A program made the position numbers and the translations under genes. This document shows, piece after piece, positions 40,345 to 53,000 of a stretch of DNA of 64,000 bases. The number at the start of each line of letters is the position of its first letter. Positions within the stretch are counted from its first letter, which is position 1. The notes beneath the pieces are model-generated. The model saw only the letters and a list, made by a program, of their open reading frames with translations. It did no database searches and was not told the origin of the DNA. Source of the stretch: Mycolicibacterium mengxianglii (GTDB taxonomy: Bacteria; Actinomycetota; Actinomycetes; Mycobacteriales; Mycobacteriaceae); the NCBI RefSeq assembly GCF_015710575.1, contig NZ_CP065373.1, positions 1,302,001 through 1,366,000 of the forward strand. Reading direction: 5' to 3'.

Positions 40345-41631
40345 CTAGCCCGCAAGCCTGCGTTCATCACGGGGTTCGTCAAAGAACTCCAGCAGGTACT
40401 TGCTCTCGTCGATGTCGCCAATGGTGCGGCGGGCTTTTGCCCGGGTGATGAGGATGGCGGCTCCGGCCAGAATCCAGATGACGTACTGCACCGTCCAGGC
40501 CATCCGGAATGACTCGAAGGTGTAACCGCCCGCAGCATTCATGATCATCCCCATGGCCTGCATCACCAGCAGCGAGGCGATGAACCCGCCCATGTTGACG
40601 ATGCCCTGCGCGGTGCCGAGTATCTTCGCGGGATTGAAGGTGCGCGCGAAATCGAATCCGACCATCGACCCCGGGCCGCCCACCGAGATGACGACGATCA
40701 GCAACACCAACAGCCACATCGGGGCAGGTCCGGGTAATGCCAGTACGACTGCCCAGATCAGCGCATTACTCACCACGATGCCGAGCACCACCCGGGACCG
40801 CCGATGGGGGTGGCGCCCGGTGAAGATCCCGATCACGATGCCGGAGGCGATCGCCGCGGCGGTCGAGATGCTCAACAAGATGCCGGCGGAGGCTCGGGAG
40901 ATTCCCTGGGCGACGAGCAGGTACGGCACACCCCACATGAGTGCGAAGACCGTGACCGAGAACTGGGTGCCCATGTGGGTGAAGAAGCCCAGTCGGGTGC
41001 CGGGCCGCAGCCACACCGTCTTGACACTCGACAGGGTGGCCTTCACGCCCATCGCCGCCGAGGGGGCCGATTTGCCTGAAGGAGTGTTCTTCACCAATGC
41101 CAGGGCGAGCACAACCGATATGACCCCGAGGGCCGTGACGGACACGTAGGCAGTACGCCAGCCAGATCCGGCGAGCAATGACAGAAAGGGCAGCGCCGAC
41201 AGAACCTGGCCCAGCTGGCCGCAGATACCGGTCAGTTGGCTCACCAGCGGAATGCGCGGCTCCGAAAACCAGAGGGGTACCAGCCGCAACACCGAGATGA
41301 AGGTGAAGGCGTCGCCCAGGCCCAGGATCGCCCGGGCGGCGACAGCCGCGGGCAGTGACTCCGTGAAGGCGAGCGCGAGTTGCCCGGTCGCCATCAGCGA
41401 CCCACCGGTGGCGATCATGATCCGCGACCCGACGCGGTCCAGCAGCAGGCCTGCCGGCACCTGCGCCAGGGCGTAGACGATCACCTGGAGTACGACGAAG
41501 GTGGACAACACCGCCGGCGGCGCGTTGAAGCGCTCGGCGGCTTCGAGCCCGGACACCCCCAAGGTGGTGCGGTCGAGAACCGCGACGATGTAAGCCAGGA
41601 GTCCGGCGGACCACACTACCCAGGCACGCAC
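40345..41631 (-). CDS. MFS transporter
   Basis: Membrane protein of 428 residues with 12 predicted helices. The loop between helices 2 and 3 reads LLLDRVGSRIMIATGG, a variant of the MFS A-motif, and ARAILGLGDAFTFISVLRLVPLWF lies on helix 4. GPGSMVGFDFARTFNPAKILGTAQGIVNMGG on the C-terminal half is seen in nitrate/organic-anion type porters of actinobacteria. The substrate is not clear. GTG preceded by GAGGAGG. Divergent from a MerR regulator across a 296-bp gap containing a TTCACGCGTGAA palindrome. Confidence 0.88.
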   Translation of the reverse strand: MRAWVVWSAGLLAYIVAVLDRTTLGVSGLEAAERFNAPPAVLSTFVVLQVIVYALAQVPAGLLLDRVGSRIMIATGGSLMATGQLALAFTESLPAAVAARAILGLGDAFTFISVLRLVPLWFSEPRIPLVSQLTGICGQLGQVLSALPFLSLLAGSGWRTAYVSVTALGVISVVLALALVKNTPSGKSAPSAAMGVKATLSSVKTVWLRPGTRLGFFTHMGTQFSVTVFALMWGVPYLLVAQGISRASAGILLSISTAAAIASGIVIGIFTGRHPHRRSRVVLGIVVSNALIWAVVLALPGPAPMWLLVLLIVVISVGGPGSMVGFDFARTFNPAKILGTAQGIVNMGGFIASLLVMQAMGMIMNAAGGYTFESFRMAWTVQYVIWILAGAAILITRAKARRTIGDIDESKYLLEFFDEPRDERRLAG

Positions 41632-41927
41632 CGTTTTGACCTCCTCTCATAGATGGTCCCCCATGGCGGCAGCCGGCCAGCAATTCCGGCTCTGTGAGAT
41701 CGCTCGCAGCCGTGGCCCAGGGAGCCGTTGCGCACAGGGTGAATCTTGGCTAGATCTGCATCTTGCTTCACGCGTGAACGAGGTCCATTTTCAATTCATG
41801 CTGTTCAACGGCCGTTATTTGCGTTGGCACGGATATTGCTGGCGATTGTTTTCGTCTTTGCTAAAAATGCATCGAGAGGTATCATCCGGCCATGTACAAC
41901 TTGAGCTTCGCGCCGGAATAGCCGACG
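41632..41927. promoter_or_regulatory. divergent region with palindrome TTCACGCGTGAA (41767-41778)
   Basis: This gap separates the MFS gene from merR. The 12-bp palindrome is perfect. The right part (41790-41910) is AT-richer than its surroundings and contains TTGTTTTCGTCTTTGCTAAAAATG. No gene was recognised. It presumably holds promoters for both genes. Confidence 0.4.
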
Positions 41928-42620
41928 TTGACTCAGTATCGGATCGGCGAGCTCGCAGAGGTCTCCGGGGTGAACGCCCGCAACATCCGGGCCTACCGGG
42001 AGCGCGGCCTGCTCGATCCTCCGGATCGGGTCGGGCGTGCCGCCATCTACACCGACCTGCATGTCGCGCAACTGCGCGTGATCAACCAGCTGCTGAGCAA
42101 GGGATTCACCTCCACGCACATCGCCGATTTCTTTGCCGTGGTCCGGTCGGGGCGGGATCTGGCCGACGTGCTCGGCCTGCAGGACGTCTGCGGTGGGGTA
42201 GACACCGACGACGACACCGTCAGCGACGGTGGCCCCGGCCGGGTCGCCGCGCTGCCATTCGGGGTTGAGCCGTCCCGCAGGGGAGCGCGCCGGATGATCG
42301 CGGCGGGGCTGGCGCGTCGGGTGGACGGCGAGCTGATGTTGATCGACCCCGAATTGGTGCGGATCGTGTCGGGGGCACCCAGCAAGCAGCGGTATCTGGC
42401 CACGATCGTCGACGTCTTCGAGTCCATCCAGGACGGCATCGCCGCGACGGCCGAGGATGTCGATTCGCTGCTGGAAGCGGCCGCCGCCGAGGTGGTGGAC
42501 GCAGGCGTCTGTCAGGAGCCGGCGCGGGTGCTCCAGGACTATCGGGAGCTGGCGGCCATCATCATTACCCGCCAGATAGAGGAGGCAGTGCGCGGCCCTG
42601 CGGTGCGCTCCACCGCCTGA
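41928..42620 (+). CDS. MerR family transcriptional regulator
   Basis: Protein of 230 residues. The MerR winged helix is YRIGELAEVSGVNARNIRAY then RERGLLDPPDRVGRAAIYTD (about 3-42), and DLHVAQLRVINQLLSKGFTS continues the family pattern. Unlike metal-sensing MerR proteins there is no Cys cluster; the C-terminal 140 residues are a helical effector domain of unknown ligand. TTG start is proposed because the MTQYRIGELA-type beginning is the family norm. It lies opposite the MFS transporter, which it may regulate. Confidence 0.85.
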   Translation: MTQYRIGELAEVSGVNARNIRAYRERGLLDPPDRVGRAAIYTDLHVAQLRVINQLLSKGFTSTHIADFFAVVRSGRDLADVLGLQDVCGGVDTDDDTVSDGGPGRVAALPFGVEPSRRGARRMIAAGLARRVDGELMLIDPELVRIVSGAPSKQRYLATIVDVFESIQDGIAATAEDVDSLLEAAAAEVVDAGVCQEPARVLQDYRELAAIIITRQIEEAVRGPAVRSTA

Positions 42621-42674
42621 GTAATGATGCAAATGTGACCAGCGGTGTTGATGTGGTTTGTGGGACAGGTGTCG

Positions 42675-42680
42675 TAACCT
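42675..42680 (+). promoter_or_regulatory. candidate -10 (TAACCT) for a leaderless transcript
   Basis: TAACCT is 7 nt upstream of the GTG at 42688. No ribosome-binding sequence separates them except GAGG inside the same 7 nt. Confidence 0.45.
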
Positions 42681-42687
42681 GAGGCTC

Positions 42688-43410
42688 GTGTCCCTCTCTC
42701 GTCGTGACATGCTGCGCCTGGCCGCTGCGGCACCGGTCGCGTTGGCGGCCGGATCCGCTGCGGCGTCGTTGTCGTCCCCGACCGCGTCCGCGGCCCCGCT
42801 GGGGGTCCTGCTGGATTACGCCGCCGGAGTGATCAGCGCACGGGATATCCGCGCTTCCGGAGCCATCGGAGCTATTCGATACGTCTCTGATCGGCGGCCC
42901 GACGGCCAGTGGATGCTGGGCAAGCCGATCCAGCTGCCCGAGGCCCGTGACCTCTACCAAAACGGTCTGAAGATCGTGTCGAACTACCAGTACGGAAAAG
43001 CCGACACCGCCGACTGGCTCGGGGGCGAGGCCGCCGGCGTGCAGCATGCCAAGCGGGGCTGGCAGCTCCATGTCGCGGCGGGTGGCTCCTACGGGGCGCC
43101 GATTTATGCCTCGATCGATGACGATCCGTCCTTCGAGCAGTACAAACAGCAGGTCGCGCCGTATCTGAGGGGTTGGGAAGCGGTGCTCGGGCATCAACGC
43201 ACCGGGGTGTACGCCAACTCCAAGACCATCGAATGGGCATTGCAGGACGGGCTCGGGTCCTGGTTCTGGCAGCACAACTGGGGTTCTCCGGGGCGGGTGG
43301 CGCACCCTGCCGCACACTTGCATCAGGTCGAAATCGACAAGCGGACCGTGGGCGGCGTGGGTGTCGACATCAACCACATCCTGAAGCCCAGTTTTGGTCA
43401 GTGGGACTGA
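42688..43410 (+). CDS. Rv2525c-like Tat-exported DUF1906 protein
   Basis: Protein of 240 residues, the same length as M. tuberculosis Rv2525c, which also sits beside fas. The N-terminus is a twin-arginine signal (SRRDMLRLAAAAPVALAAGS) with an Ala-rich cleavage region near residue 36. The mature domain is a glycoside-hydrolase-like TIM barrel: LGVLLDYAAGVISARDI at the start, IRYVSDRR, IVSNYQYGK, IYASIDDDPSFEQY with paired acids, and GVDINHILKP at the end. It acts outside the membrane, probably on cell-wall glycan; its exact substrate is unproven. Independent promoter suggested by a -10 hexamer 7 nt before the GTG. Confidence 0.92.
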   Translation: MSLSRRDMLRLAAAAPVALAAGSAAASLSSPTASAAPLGVLLDYAAGVISARDIRASGAIGAIRYVSDRRPDGQWMLGKPIQLPEARDLYQNGLKIVSNYQYGKADTADWLGGEAAGVQHAKRGWQLHVAAGGSYGAPIYASIDDDPSFEQYKQQVAPYLRGWEAVLGHQRTGVYANSKTIEWALQDGLGSWFWQHNWGSPGRVAHPAAHLHQVEIDKRTVGGVGVDINHILKPSFGQWD

Positions 43411-44005
43411 CTTTCGGTAGTGTCAGCGCGCCCGTTGCGAATTTGCCAGCAAACTTTTCTGCGGATAGCGAATATTTAGATTCTTAACGGAGGTCATGAA
43501 GCGGGGTTCGGTGTCGCCTTTGTCACTTCCGTCCGCGCCGGAAAATGGTAGGTAACGATTCGATAACAGTACTGCCTTGATCAGCGCAGTTAGAGCTACT
43601 CGACCGTAACCACCTGCATGCAGGCACTTCGCCCTCCGGGCTCGGCATGCCCGTTCAACGGCCTGTTACCCACAACGTGGTTACTCGCGCGTAGAACTCG
43701 CCAGTAACCTTATTGTGCACAAAACTACCCCCCGCTCTTATGACACGCTTAGTGCAGTCGGTGACGCCGTCCACCACCTGTCAGCAGGAGCCGAGAATTC
43801 GCGAAACCGCCCAGCCGAGCGCCAGGTGCGGAACTGCCGCGTCAGGGCCCAGGGGATTCGATGGGGAATCGACGGCCGACTCACCGATGGACACCTCCGC
43901 AAGGCTGCGCAGGTTCCAGGCGAATGAGCCACGAAGAACACCCGGCGCCGGGTCAGTGCTTGACCAGGCGCCAAACGAGATGAAGTACTTAGGGAGATAC
44001 ACAAG
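43411..44005 (+). promoter_or_regulatory. 595-bp upstream region of fas with repeated GTAAC/GTTAC and palindromes
   Basis: No gene is recognised here. GTAAC, ATAAC or GTTAC elements occur at 43552, 43563, 43606, 43665, 43680 and 43704. Perfect palindromes are CCTGCATGCAGG (43613-43624) and TTGTGCACAA (43713-43722). In M. tuberculosis and M. smegmatis the activator FasR binds the fas promoter and responds to acyl-CoA; one of these elements could be its site, but I cannot say which. The start codon is preceded by AGGGAG. Confidence 0.5.
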
Positions 44006-47000
44006 GTGACGATTTTCGAGCACGACAGGGTTGCTGATTACGACGGTGCCGCCACGAGCGGTTCCACCACCAACGATGGCAACGCTGCCGCGCCCGCAAG
44101 CACCGGTCCCTCCGCTTCCCACGCCCTGGTCGACCGGCTCACCGATGGCGAGCCCTACGCCGTCGCATTCGGCGGCCAAGGCAGTGCCTGGCTGGAGACC
44201 CTCGAGGAGCTGGTGTCCTCGGCCGGGATCGAGTCCGATCTGGCGACCCTGGCAGGGGAAGCCGACCTGCTGCTCGAACCTGTCGCGCAGGAACTCGTGG
44301 TGGTCCGCCCCATCGGCTTCGAGCCGCTGAGCTGGGTGCGCGCGCTCGCCGCCGAGGAGCCGGTCCCGACCGCCAAGCAGCTCACTTCTGCGGCGGTCTC
44401 GGTACCCGGCGTGCTGTTGAGCCAAATCGCCGCCGTCCGCGCGCTCGCGCGCCAGGGGATGGACCTGTCGGCCACCCCGCCGGTCGCGGTGGCCGGACAC
44501 TCGCAGGGTGTGCTGGCTGTCGAGGCGCTCAAGGCCGGCGGTAGCCAGGACGTCCAGCTGCTGGCGCTGGCGCAGTTGATCGGTGCAGCGGGCACGCTGG
44601 TGGCCCGTCGGCGCGGTATCTCGGTGCTCGGCGACCGCCCACCCATGGTGTCGGTGACCAACGCCGACCCGGAACGCATCCACGAACTGCTCAACGAGTT
44701 CGCCCAGGACGTACGGACCGTGCTGCCTCCGGTCCTGTCGATCCGCAACGGCCGCCGCTCGTCTGTCATCACCGGCACACCCGAGCAGCTGTCCCGTTTC
44801 GAGCTCTACTGCGAGCAGATCGCCGAGAAGGAAGAGGCCGAGCGCAAGAACAAGCTGCGCGGCGGCGCGGTGTTCAAGCCCGTCTTCGAGCCCGTCCAGG
44901 TCGAGGTCGGCTTCCACTCGCCGCGACTGTCCGACGGCGTTGAGCTCGTCGCCCAGTGGGCCGAGAAAATCGGTCTCGACGTCGAACAGGCCCGCAGCAT
45001 GACCGAGGCCATCCTGGTCAAGCAGGTCGACTGGGTCAATGAGATCTCTGCACTGCACGACGCCGGCGCCCGATGGATTCTGGACCTCGGTCCCGGGGAC
45101 ATCCTGACCCGCCTCACCGCGCCGGTGATCCGCGGTCTCGGCATCGGCATCGTTCCCGCCGCCACCCGCGGCGGCCAGCGCAATCTGTTCACCATCGGCG
45201 CGGTGCCCGAGGTTGCCCGCCCGTGGACCAGCTATGCGCCCTCGGTGGTCACGCTGCCGGACGGGTCGGTGAAGTTGTCGACCAAGTTCACCCGGCTCAC
45301 CGGGCGGTCGCCGATCCTGCTCGCCGGTATGACGCCGACGACCGTCGACGCCAAGATCGTCGCCGCGGCTGCCAACGCCGGGCACTGGGCCGAACTCGCC
45401 GGCGGCGGCCAGGTCACCGAACCGATCTTCAACGACCGCATCGCCGAACTGACCACGCTGCTCGAACCGGGCCGCGCTGTGCAGTTCAACTCGCTGTTCC
45501 TCGATCCCTATCTGTGGAAGCTGCAGGTGGGTGGCAAGCGTCTGGTGCAGAAGGCGCGCCAGGCGGGTGCCCCCATCGACGGCCTCGTGGTCACCGCCGG
45601 CATCCCCGAACTCGAGGAGTCCGTGGAGCTGATCGAGGAACTCAACAACATCGGCATCAGCCACGTGGTGTTCAAGCCCGGCACCGTGGAGCAGATCCGT
45701 TCGGTCATCCGGATCGCTGCCGAGGTCCCCACCCGTCCCGTCATCGTCCACATCGAGGGTGGCCGCGCCGGTGGTCACCACTCGTGGGAGGACCTCGACG
45801 ACCTGCTGCTGGCCACCTACTCCGAGCTGCGGAGCAGGGCCAACATCACCGTCTGCGTCGGTGGCGGCATCGGCACGCCCGAGCGGGCGGCGGAATACCT
45901 GTCGGGTCGCTGGTCGGAGACGTTCGGCTTCCCGCTGATGCCGGTCGACGGCATCCTCGTCGGTACTGCGGCGATGGCCACGCTCGAGGCCACCACCTCA
46001 CCCGCGGTCAAGCAGCTGCTGGTCGACACCACGGGTACCGAGCAGTGGGTCGGTGCAGGAAAAGCCCAGGGCGGCATGGCTTCCGGACGAAGCCAGCTCG
46101 GCGCAGACATCCACGAGATCGACAACGCCGCGTCGCGCTGCGGACGTCTCCTCGATGACGTCGCCGGTGACGCCGAGGCCGTCGCCGCGCGCCGCGACGA
46201 GATCATCGCCGCGATGGCCGACACCGCCAAGCCGTACTTCGGCGACGTCGATGCCATGACCTACGAGCAGTGGCTGCGCCGCTACGTCGAACTGTCCATC
46301 GGCGACGGGGACTCCACCGCTGACAGCAAGCGTGCTGACTCGCCGTGGCTGGACATCACCTGGCGTGACCGCTTCACCGAGATGCTGCAGCGTGCCGAGT
46401 CCCGGCTCGATGTGGCCGACTTCGGTCCGATCGAAACTCTCTTCGGTGCAACCGAAGACGGTGAGGCGTTGCTCGAGGATCCGCAGCAGGCCATCACCGC
46501 GCTGCTGGCCCGCTACCCCGATGCCGCCACGGTCAAGCTGCACCCTGCCGACGTGCCGTTCTTCATCGGCCTGTGCAAGACGCCCGGCAAGCCGGTCAAC
46601 TTCGTACCGGTGATCGACAAGGACGTCCGCCGCTGGTGGCGCAGCGACTCGCTGTGGCAGGCCCACGACGCGCGGTACACCGCAGATCAGGTGTGCATCA
46701 TCCCGGGTACCGCCGCCGTCGCGGGTATCACCCGCGTCGACGAACCGGTGGGAGAGCTGCTCGACCGTTTCGAGCAGGCCGCCGTAAACGATGTGCTGAG
46801 CACGAACCCGGATGCGCCGCAGGTGCTTTCGCGTCGTCAGCACCGCACTGACATCGCCGGCCCGCTGGCCGTCGTGCTCGACGCCCCGGACGTGCTGTGG
46901 GCCGGTCGCACCGCGACCAACCCGGTGCACCGTATCGCCGACCCTGCGGACTGGCAGGTGCGCGACCAACGTTCGGCCACCCATCACGCGACGGGTGCGC

Positions 47001-50000
47001 GCCTGGAGGTCGACGGCGAGCGTGTGATCTTGAGCGTGCCGCTGTCGGGCACCTGGATCGAGATCGCGTTCACCCTGCCGTCTTCTACGGTCGACGGCGG
47101 CGCCCCGGTGGTGTCCACCGACGACGCCTCCGCCGCAATGCGTTCGGTGCTCGCGATCGCAGCGGGTGTCGAGGGTCCCGACGCCCTGCCGGTGCCGGTG
47201 GATGGTGTCACCACCGTCAGCGTGGAGTGGGATCCGGAGCGGGTCGCCGACCACACCGGTGTGACCGCAACGTTCGGCGCACCCCTGGCCCCGACCCTCA
47301 CCGTGGTGCCCGACGCATTGGTCGGGCGCTGCTGGCCGGCGGTCTTCGCCGCCATCGGCACGGCGGTCACCGACACCGGCTTCCCGGTTGTCGAAGGCCT
47401 GCTCAGCCTGGTGCACCTCGACCACGCGGCGCACCTGGTCGCCGCGTTGCCGAAGGGCAAGGCCGAATTAACCGTTTCTGCAACGGCTTCGGAGGCATAT
47501 GACACCGAGGTCGGCCGTGTTGTGCCGGTGTCGGTCACTGTCTCTGCAGCGGACGGCACCGTCTTGGCCACTCTCGAGGAGCGCTTCGCGATCCGTGGCC
47601 GCACCGGTGCGGCCGAACTGACCGACCCGCTGCGGGCCGGGGGAGCGGTCTCCGACAACGAGACCGACACCCCGCGTCGTCGCCGTCGTGACGTCACGCT
47701 GACCGCGCCGGTGGACATGCGTCCGTTCGCGGTGGTCTCCGGTGACCACAACCCGATCCACACCGACAAGGCGGCTGCGCTGCTGGCTGGTCTGGAATCG
47801 CCGATCGTGCACGGGATGTGGCTGTCCGCGGCCGCTCAGCACGTGGTCACCGCCACCGACGGCAAGCCGGTCCCGCCCGCCAAGTTGCTCGGTTGGACGG
47901 CCCGCTTCCTGGGCATGGTCTCGCCCGGTGACGAGGTGGACTTCCGCGTCGACCGCGTAGGTGTGGACCTGGGCGGTGAGGTGCTCGAGATCGCCGCCCG
48001 CATCGGTTCGGATCTGGTCATGTCGGCGACGGCGCGCTTGGCCGCGCCCAAGACCGTGTACGCCTTCCCGGGCCAGGGCATTCAGTCCAAGGGCATGGGC
48101 ATGGAGGTCCGCGCCCGGTCCAAGGCCGCCCGCAAGATCTGGGACAAGGCCGACAAGTTCACCCGCTCGACCCTCGGCTTCTCGGTGCTGCACGTCGTGC
48201 GCGACAACCCGACCAGCCTCATCGCCTCCGGTGTGCACTACCAACACCCCGAGGGTGTGCTCTACCTGACGCAGTTCACGCAGGTGGCCATGGCCACTGT
48301 CGCAGCGGCTCAGGTCGCCGAAATGCGTGAGCAGGGTGCGTTCGTCGAGGGCGCCATCGCGTGCGGTCACTCCGTCGGCGAATACACTGCGCTGGCGTGT
48401 GTTTCGGGCGTTTACGAACTCGAGGCGCTGCTGGAGGTGGTGTTCCACCGCGGTTCCAAGATGCATGACATCGTGCCGCGTGATGCCGAGGGGCGCTCGA
48501 ATTACCGACTGGCCGCGATCCGCCCGTCGCAGATCGATCTCCCCGACGCCGACGTCACCGACTGGGTGGCCGAGATCTCGGAGCGCACCGGCGAATTCCT
48601 GCAGATCGTGAACTACAACCTGCGCGGTTCGCAGTACGCGATCGCGGGCACGGTTCGCGGCCTGGAGGCGCTGGAGGAAGAGGTCGAGCGTCGCCGCGAG
48701 ATCTCTGGCGGCAAGCGGTCGTTCATCCTGGTCCCGGGTATCGACGTGCCGTTCCACTCCAGTGTGTTGCGGGTCGGTGTGTCCGACTTCCGCAGGGCAC
48801 TCGAGCGCGTCATGCCCTACGACAGCGACCCGGATCTGATCGTCGGGCGCTACATCCCGAACCTGGTGCCACGGCCGTTCACGCTGGACAAGGACTTCAT
48901 CCAGGAGATCCGCGATCTGGTTCCGGCGGAGCCGCTGGACGAGATCCTGGCCGACTACGACACCTGGCGTAACGAGCGTCCGTCGGAGCTGATGCGCAAG
49001 GTCGTCATCGAGCTGCTGGCCTGGCAGTTCGCCAGCCCGGTGCGCTGGATCGAGACCCAGGACCTGCTGTTCATCGAGGAAGCCGCCGGTGGTCTCGGTG
49101 TCGAGCGCTTCGTCGAGATCGGCGTGAAGCACGCGCCGACCGTCGCCGGCCTGGCCACCAACACCCTCAAGCTGCCCGAATACGCCCACAGCGCAGTGGA
49201 AGTGCTCAACTCCGAGCGCGACGCCGCGGTGCTGTTCGCCAGTGACGAGGACCCGGTAATCGAGGATTCGGAATCCGACGTCGAAGAAGCGTCGGCCGCA
49301 CCTGCGGCGCAGGCAGCCCCAGCGGCAGCGGCACCCGCCGCTCCCGCAGCCCCGTCGGGCGGCCCGCGACCGGACGACATCACCTTCGACGCGGCGGATG
49401 CCACCGTTGCGTTGATCGGCTTGTCGGCCAAGATGCGCCTGGATCAGATCGAGGGGCTCGACTCCATCGAGTCCATCACCGACGGCGCGTCGTCACGACG
49501 TAACCAGCTGTTGGTCGACCTCGGTTCCGAGCTGAACCTGGGCGCGATCGACGGTGCCGCAGAAGCCGATCTGAGTGCGCTCAAGGGTCAGGTGACCAAG
49601 CTGGCACGGACGTACAAGCCGTTCGGCCCGGTGCTCTCCGATGCGATCAATGATCAGCTGCGTACGGTTTTCGGGCCGTCGGGCAAGCGCCCGGCGTACC
49701 TCACCGAGCGCGTCACCAAGACCTGGGAACTGGGTTCCGGCTGGGCCAAGCACGTCACCGTGGAGGTGGCGCTGGGTACCCGCGAAGGATCCAGTGTCCG
49801 CGGTGGCAGCCTCGGTGGCCTGCACGACGGCGCGCTCGCTGATGCCGCATCCGTGGACAAGGTCATCGATGCCGCAGTGCTGGCGGTCGCCGCCCGCAAG
49901 GGCGTTGCGGTGTCACTGCCGTCGGCCGGTGGAGCCGCCGGTGGCGGCGTCGTCGACTCCGCGGCGCTCACCGAATTCGCCGAGAAGGTCACCGGCCCCG

Positions 50001-53000
50001 ACGGGGTGCTGGCCAATGCGGCGCGTCTGGTGCTGGGGCAGCTGGGCATCGACAATCCGGTGTCTGCGCCCGAGAGCGTCTCGGATGCCGACCTGATCGA
50101 CCTGGTGACCGCCGAACTGGGTTCGGACTGGCCGCGTCTGGTCGCTCCGTCGTTCGACTCCAAGAAGGCCGTCGTGCTCGACGACCGGTGGGCCAGTGCC
50201 CGCGAGGATCTGGTCAAGCTGTGGCTGGCCGAGGAAGACGAGATCGACGCCGAGTGGCCACGACTGTCCGAGCGTTTCGAAGGTGCCGGCCATGTTGTTG
50301 CCACCCAAGCCAATTGGTGGCAGGGGCGGGCGCTGGCGGCGGGCCGTAACGTGCACGCGACGCTGTTCGGACGGATCGCCGCTGGGGCGGAGAATCCGGG
50401 CAAGGGCCGCTACCACGACGAGATCGCCGTGGTGACCGGTGCCTCGAAGGGCTCGATCGCCGCCGGTGTCGTGGCGCAGCTGCTCGACGGCGGTGCCACC
50501 GTCATCGCGACAACCTCGAAGCTGGACGACAAGCGGCTGGCCTTCTACAAGGACCTCTACCGCGACAATGCCCGGTTCGGCGCCAAGCTGTGGGTGCTGC
50601 CCGCCAACATGGCGTCGTACTCCGATATCGACGCCCTGGTGTCGTGGGTCGGAACCGAGCAGTCCGAAAGCCTTGGGCCGCAGGCCATCCACCTCAAGGA
50701 TGCGCTGACCCCCACCCTGCTGTTCCCGTTCGCGGCGCCGCGGGTGGCCGGAGACCTGTCCGATGCCGGCGCGCGGGCCGAGATGGAGATGAAGGTGCTC
50801 CTGTGGGCCGTGCAGCGGCTCATCGGTGGGCTGTCGACCATCGGGGCCGAGCGTGACATCGCCTCGCGTCTGCACGTCGTGCTGCCCGGTTCCCCGAACC
50901 GCGGCATGTTCGGTGGTGACGGCGCCTACGGCGAGTCCAAGGCGGCCCTCGATGCGCTGGTGACCCGGTGGAACGCGGAGTCCTCGTGGGCGCAGCGGGT
51001 CAGCCTGGCGCACGCGCTGATCGGCTGGACCAAAGGCACCGGCCTGATGGGACACAACGACGCCATCGTCGGTGCGGTCGAGGAAGCCGGCGTGACCACC
51101 TACACCACCCGGGAAATGGCAGCCATGCTGCTGGACCTGTGCACTGCGGAGGCCAAGGTGGCTGCGGCCGCCTCACCGCTCAAGGTGGACCTGACCGGTG
51201 GTCTCGGCGACGTCAAGCTCGACATGGCCGAGCTGGCTGCCAAGGCACGTGAAGAAATGGTCCAGAAAGATGGGTCAGCTGTCGGCGACGACGAGGATTC
51301 GCTGACTGGGACCATCTCGGCACTGCCTTCGCCGCCGCGGCCGCATGTTCCCGCGCCTGCGCCGGAATGGGCTCCGCTCGACATCGATCCCGCCGATCTG
51401 GTGGTCATCGTCAGCGGCGCGGAACTGGGCCCGTACGGCTCGTCGCGCACCCGTTTCGAGATGGAGGTCGACGGTGAACTGTCGGCCGCCGGTGTTCTCG
51501 AACTGGCCTGGACCACCGGGCTGATCAAGTGGGAGGACGACCCGAAGCCGGGCTGGTACGACACTGCCTCCGGTGACCTGGTGCCCGAGACCGAGCTGGT
51601 CGAGCGCTATCACGACACCGTGGTGGAGCGCTGCGGAATCCGCGCATTTGTCGATGACGGTGCGATCGACCCGGATCATGCGTCGCCGCTGCTGGTCTCG
51701 GTGTTCCTGGACAAGGACTTCAGCTTCGTGGTCTCCAGCGAGGCCGACGCCCGGGCGTTCATGGAGTTCGATCCTGAGCACACTGTGGTACTCCCGGTTC
51801 CGGAATCGAGCGACTGGCAGGTGATCCGCAAGGCGGGCACCGAGATCCGGGTTCCGCGTAAGACCAAGCTGTCCCGGACAGTCGGTGCCCAGATTCCGAC
51901 CGGCTGGGATCCCACGGTGTGGGGGATCAGCGCCGATATGGCCAACTCGATCGACCGGGTGGCGTTGTGGAACATCGTCGCGACCGTCGATGCGTTCCTG
52001 TCCGCGGGGTTCAGCCCGGCGGAGCTGATGCGGTGGGTGCATCCGAGCCTGGTGGCGAGTACGCAGGGCACCGGTATGGGCGGCATGACCTCGATGCAGA
52101 CCATGTATCACGGCAACTTGCTGGGCCGGAACAAGCCGAACGACATCCTGCAGGAAGTTCTGCCGAATGTTGTTGCCGCGCACGTGATTCAGTCCTACGT
52201 CGGCAGCTATGGCTCGATGATCCATCCGGTGGCCGCTTGTGCCACCGCGGCGGTGTCGGTGGAAGAGGGTGTCGACAAGATCAAGCTCGGCAAGGCCGAG
52301 CTGGTTGTCACCGGTGGTTTCGACGACCTGACCCTGGAAGCGATCATCGGCTTCGGTGACATGGCGGCCACCGCCGACACCGAGGTGATGCGAGCCAAGG
52401 GCATCAGCGACTCGAAGTTCTCCCGGGCCAACGACCGCCGCAGGCTCGGCTTCGTCGAGGCGCAGGGCGGAGGCACGATCCTGCTGGCCCGGGGTGATCT
52501 CGCGCTGAAGATGGGTCTTCCGGTGCTTGCGGTCGTCGGGTACGCGCAGAGCTTCGCCGACGGTGTGCACACCTCGATCCCGGCTCCGGGGCTCGGCGCG
52601 CTGGGCGCCGGTCGCGGAGGCAAGGATTCGGGGTTGGCGCGGGCGTTGAACAAGCTCGGCGTCGGGGCGGACGACATCGCGGTGGTCTACAAGCACGACA
52701 CGTCCACGCTGGCCAATGATCCCAACGAAACCGAGCTGCACGAGCGGTTGGCCGACTCGCTGGGACGTTCGGAGGGCGCACCGCTGTTCATCGTCAGCCA
52801 GAAGTCGCTGACCGGCCATGCCAAGGGCGGCGCCGCGGTCTTCCAGATGATGGGCCTGTGCCAGGTACTGCGCGACGGGGTCATTCCACCGAACCGCAGC
52901 CTGGATTGTGTCGACGACGAGCTGGCCACCTCCGGTCACTTCGTGTGGCCGCGGGAGACCCTGCGGTTGGGCGAGAAGTTCCCGCTCAAGGCTGGTTTGG

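Noticed and set aside
43715..43927. Small open frame in the fas upstream region
   Set aside because: No ribosome site and it overlaps the palindrome TTGTGCACAA; more likely promoter or leader sequence.
43781..45781. Long open frame antisense to the start of fas
   Set aside because: It mirrors the codon structure of fas in a GC-rich genome and has no recognisable domain or ribosome site; a shadow frame.
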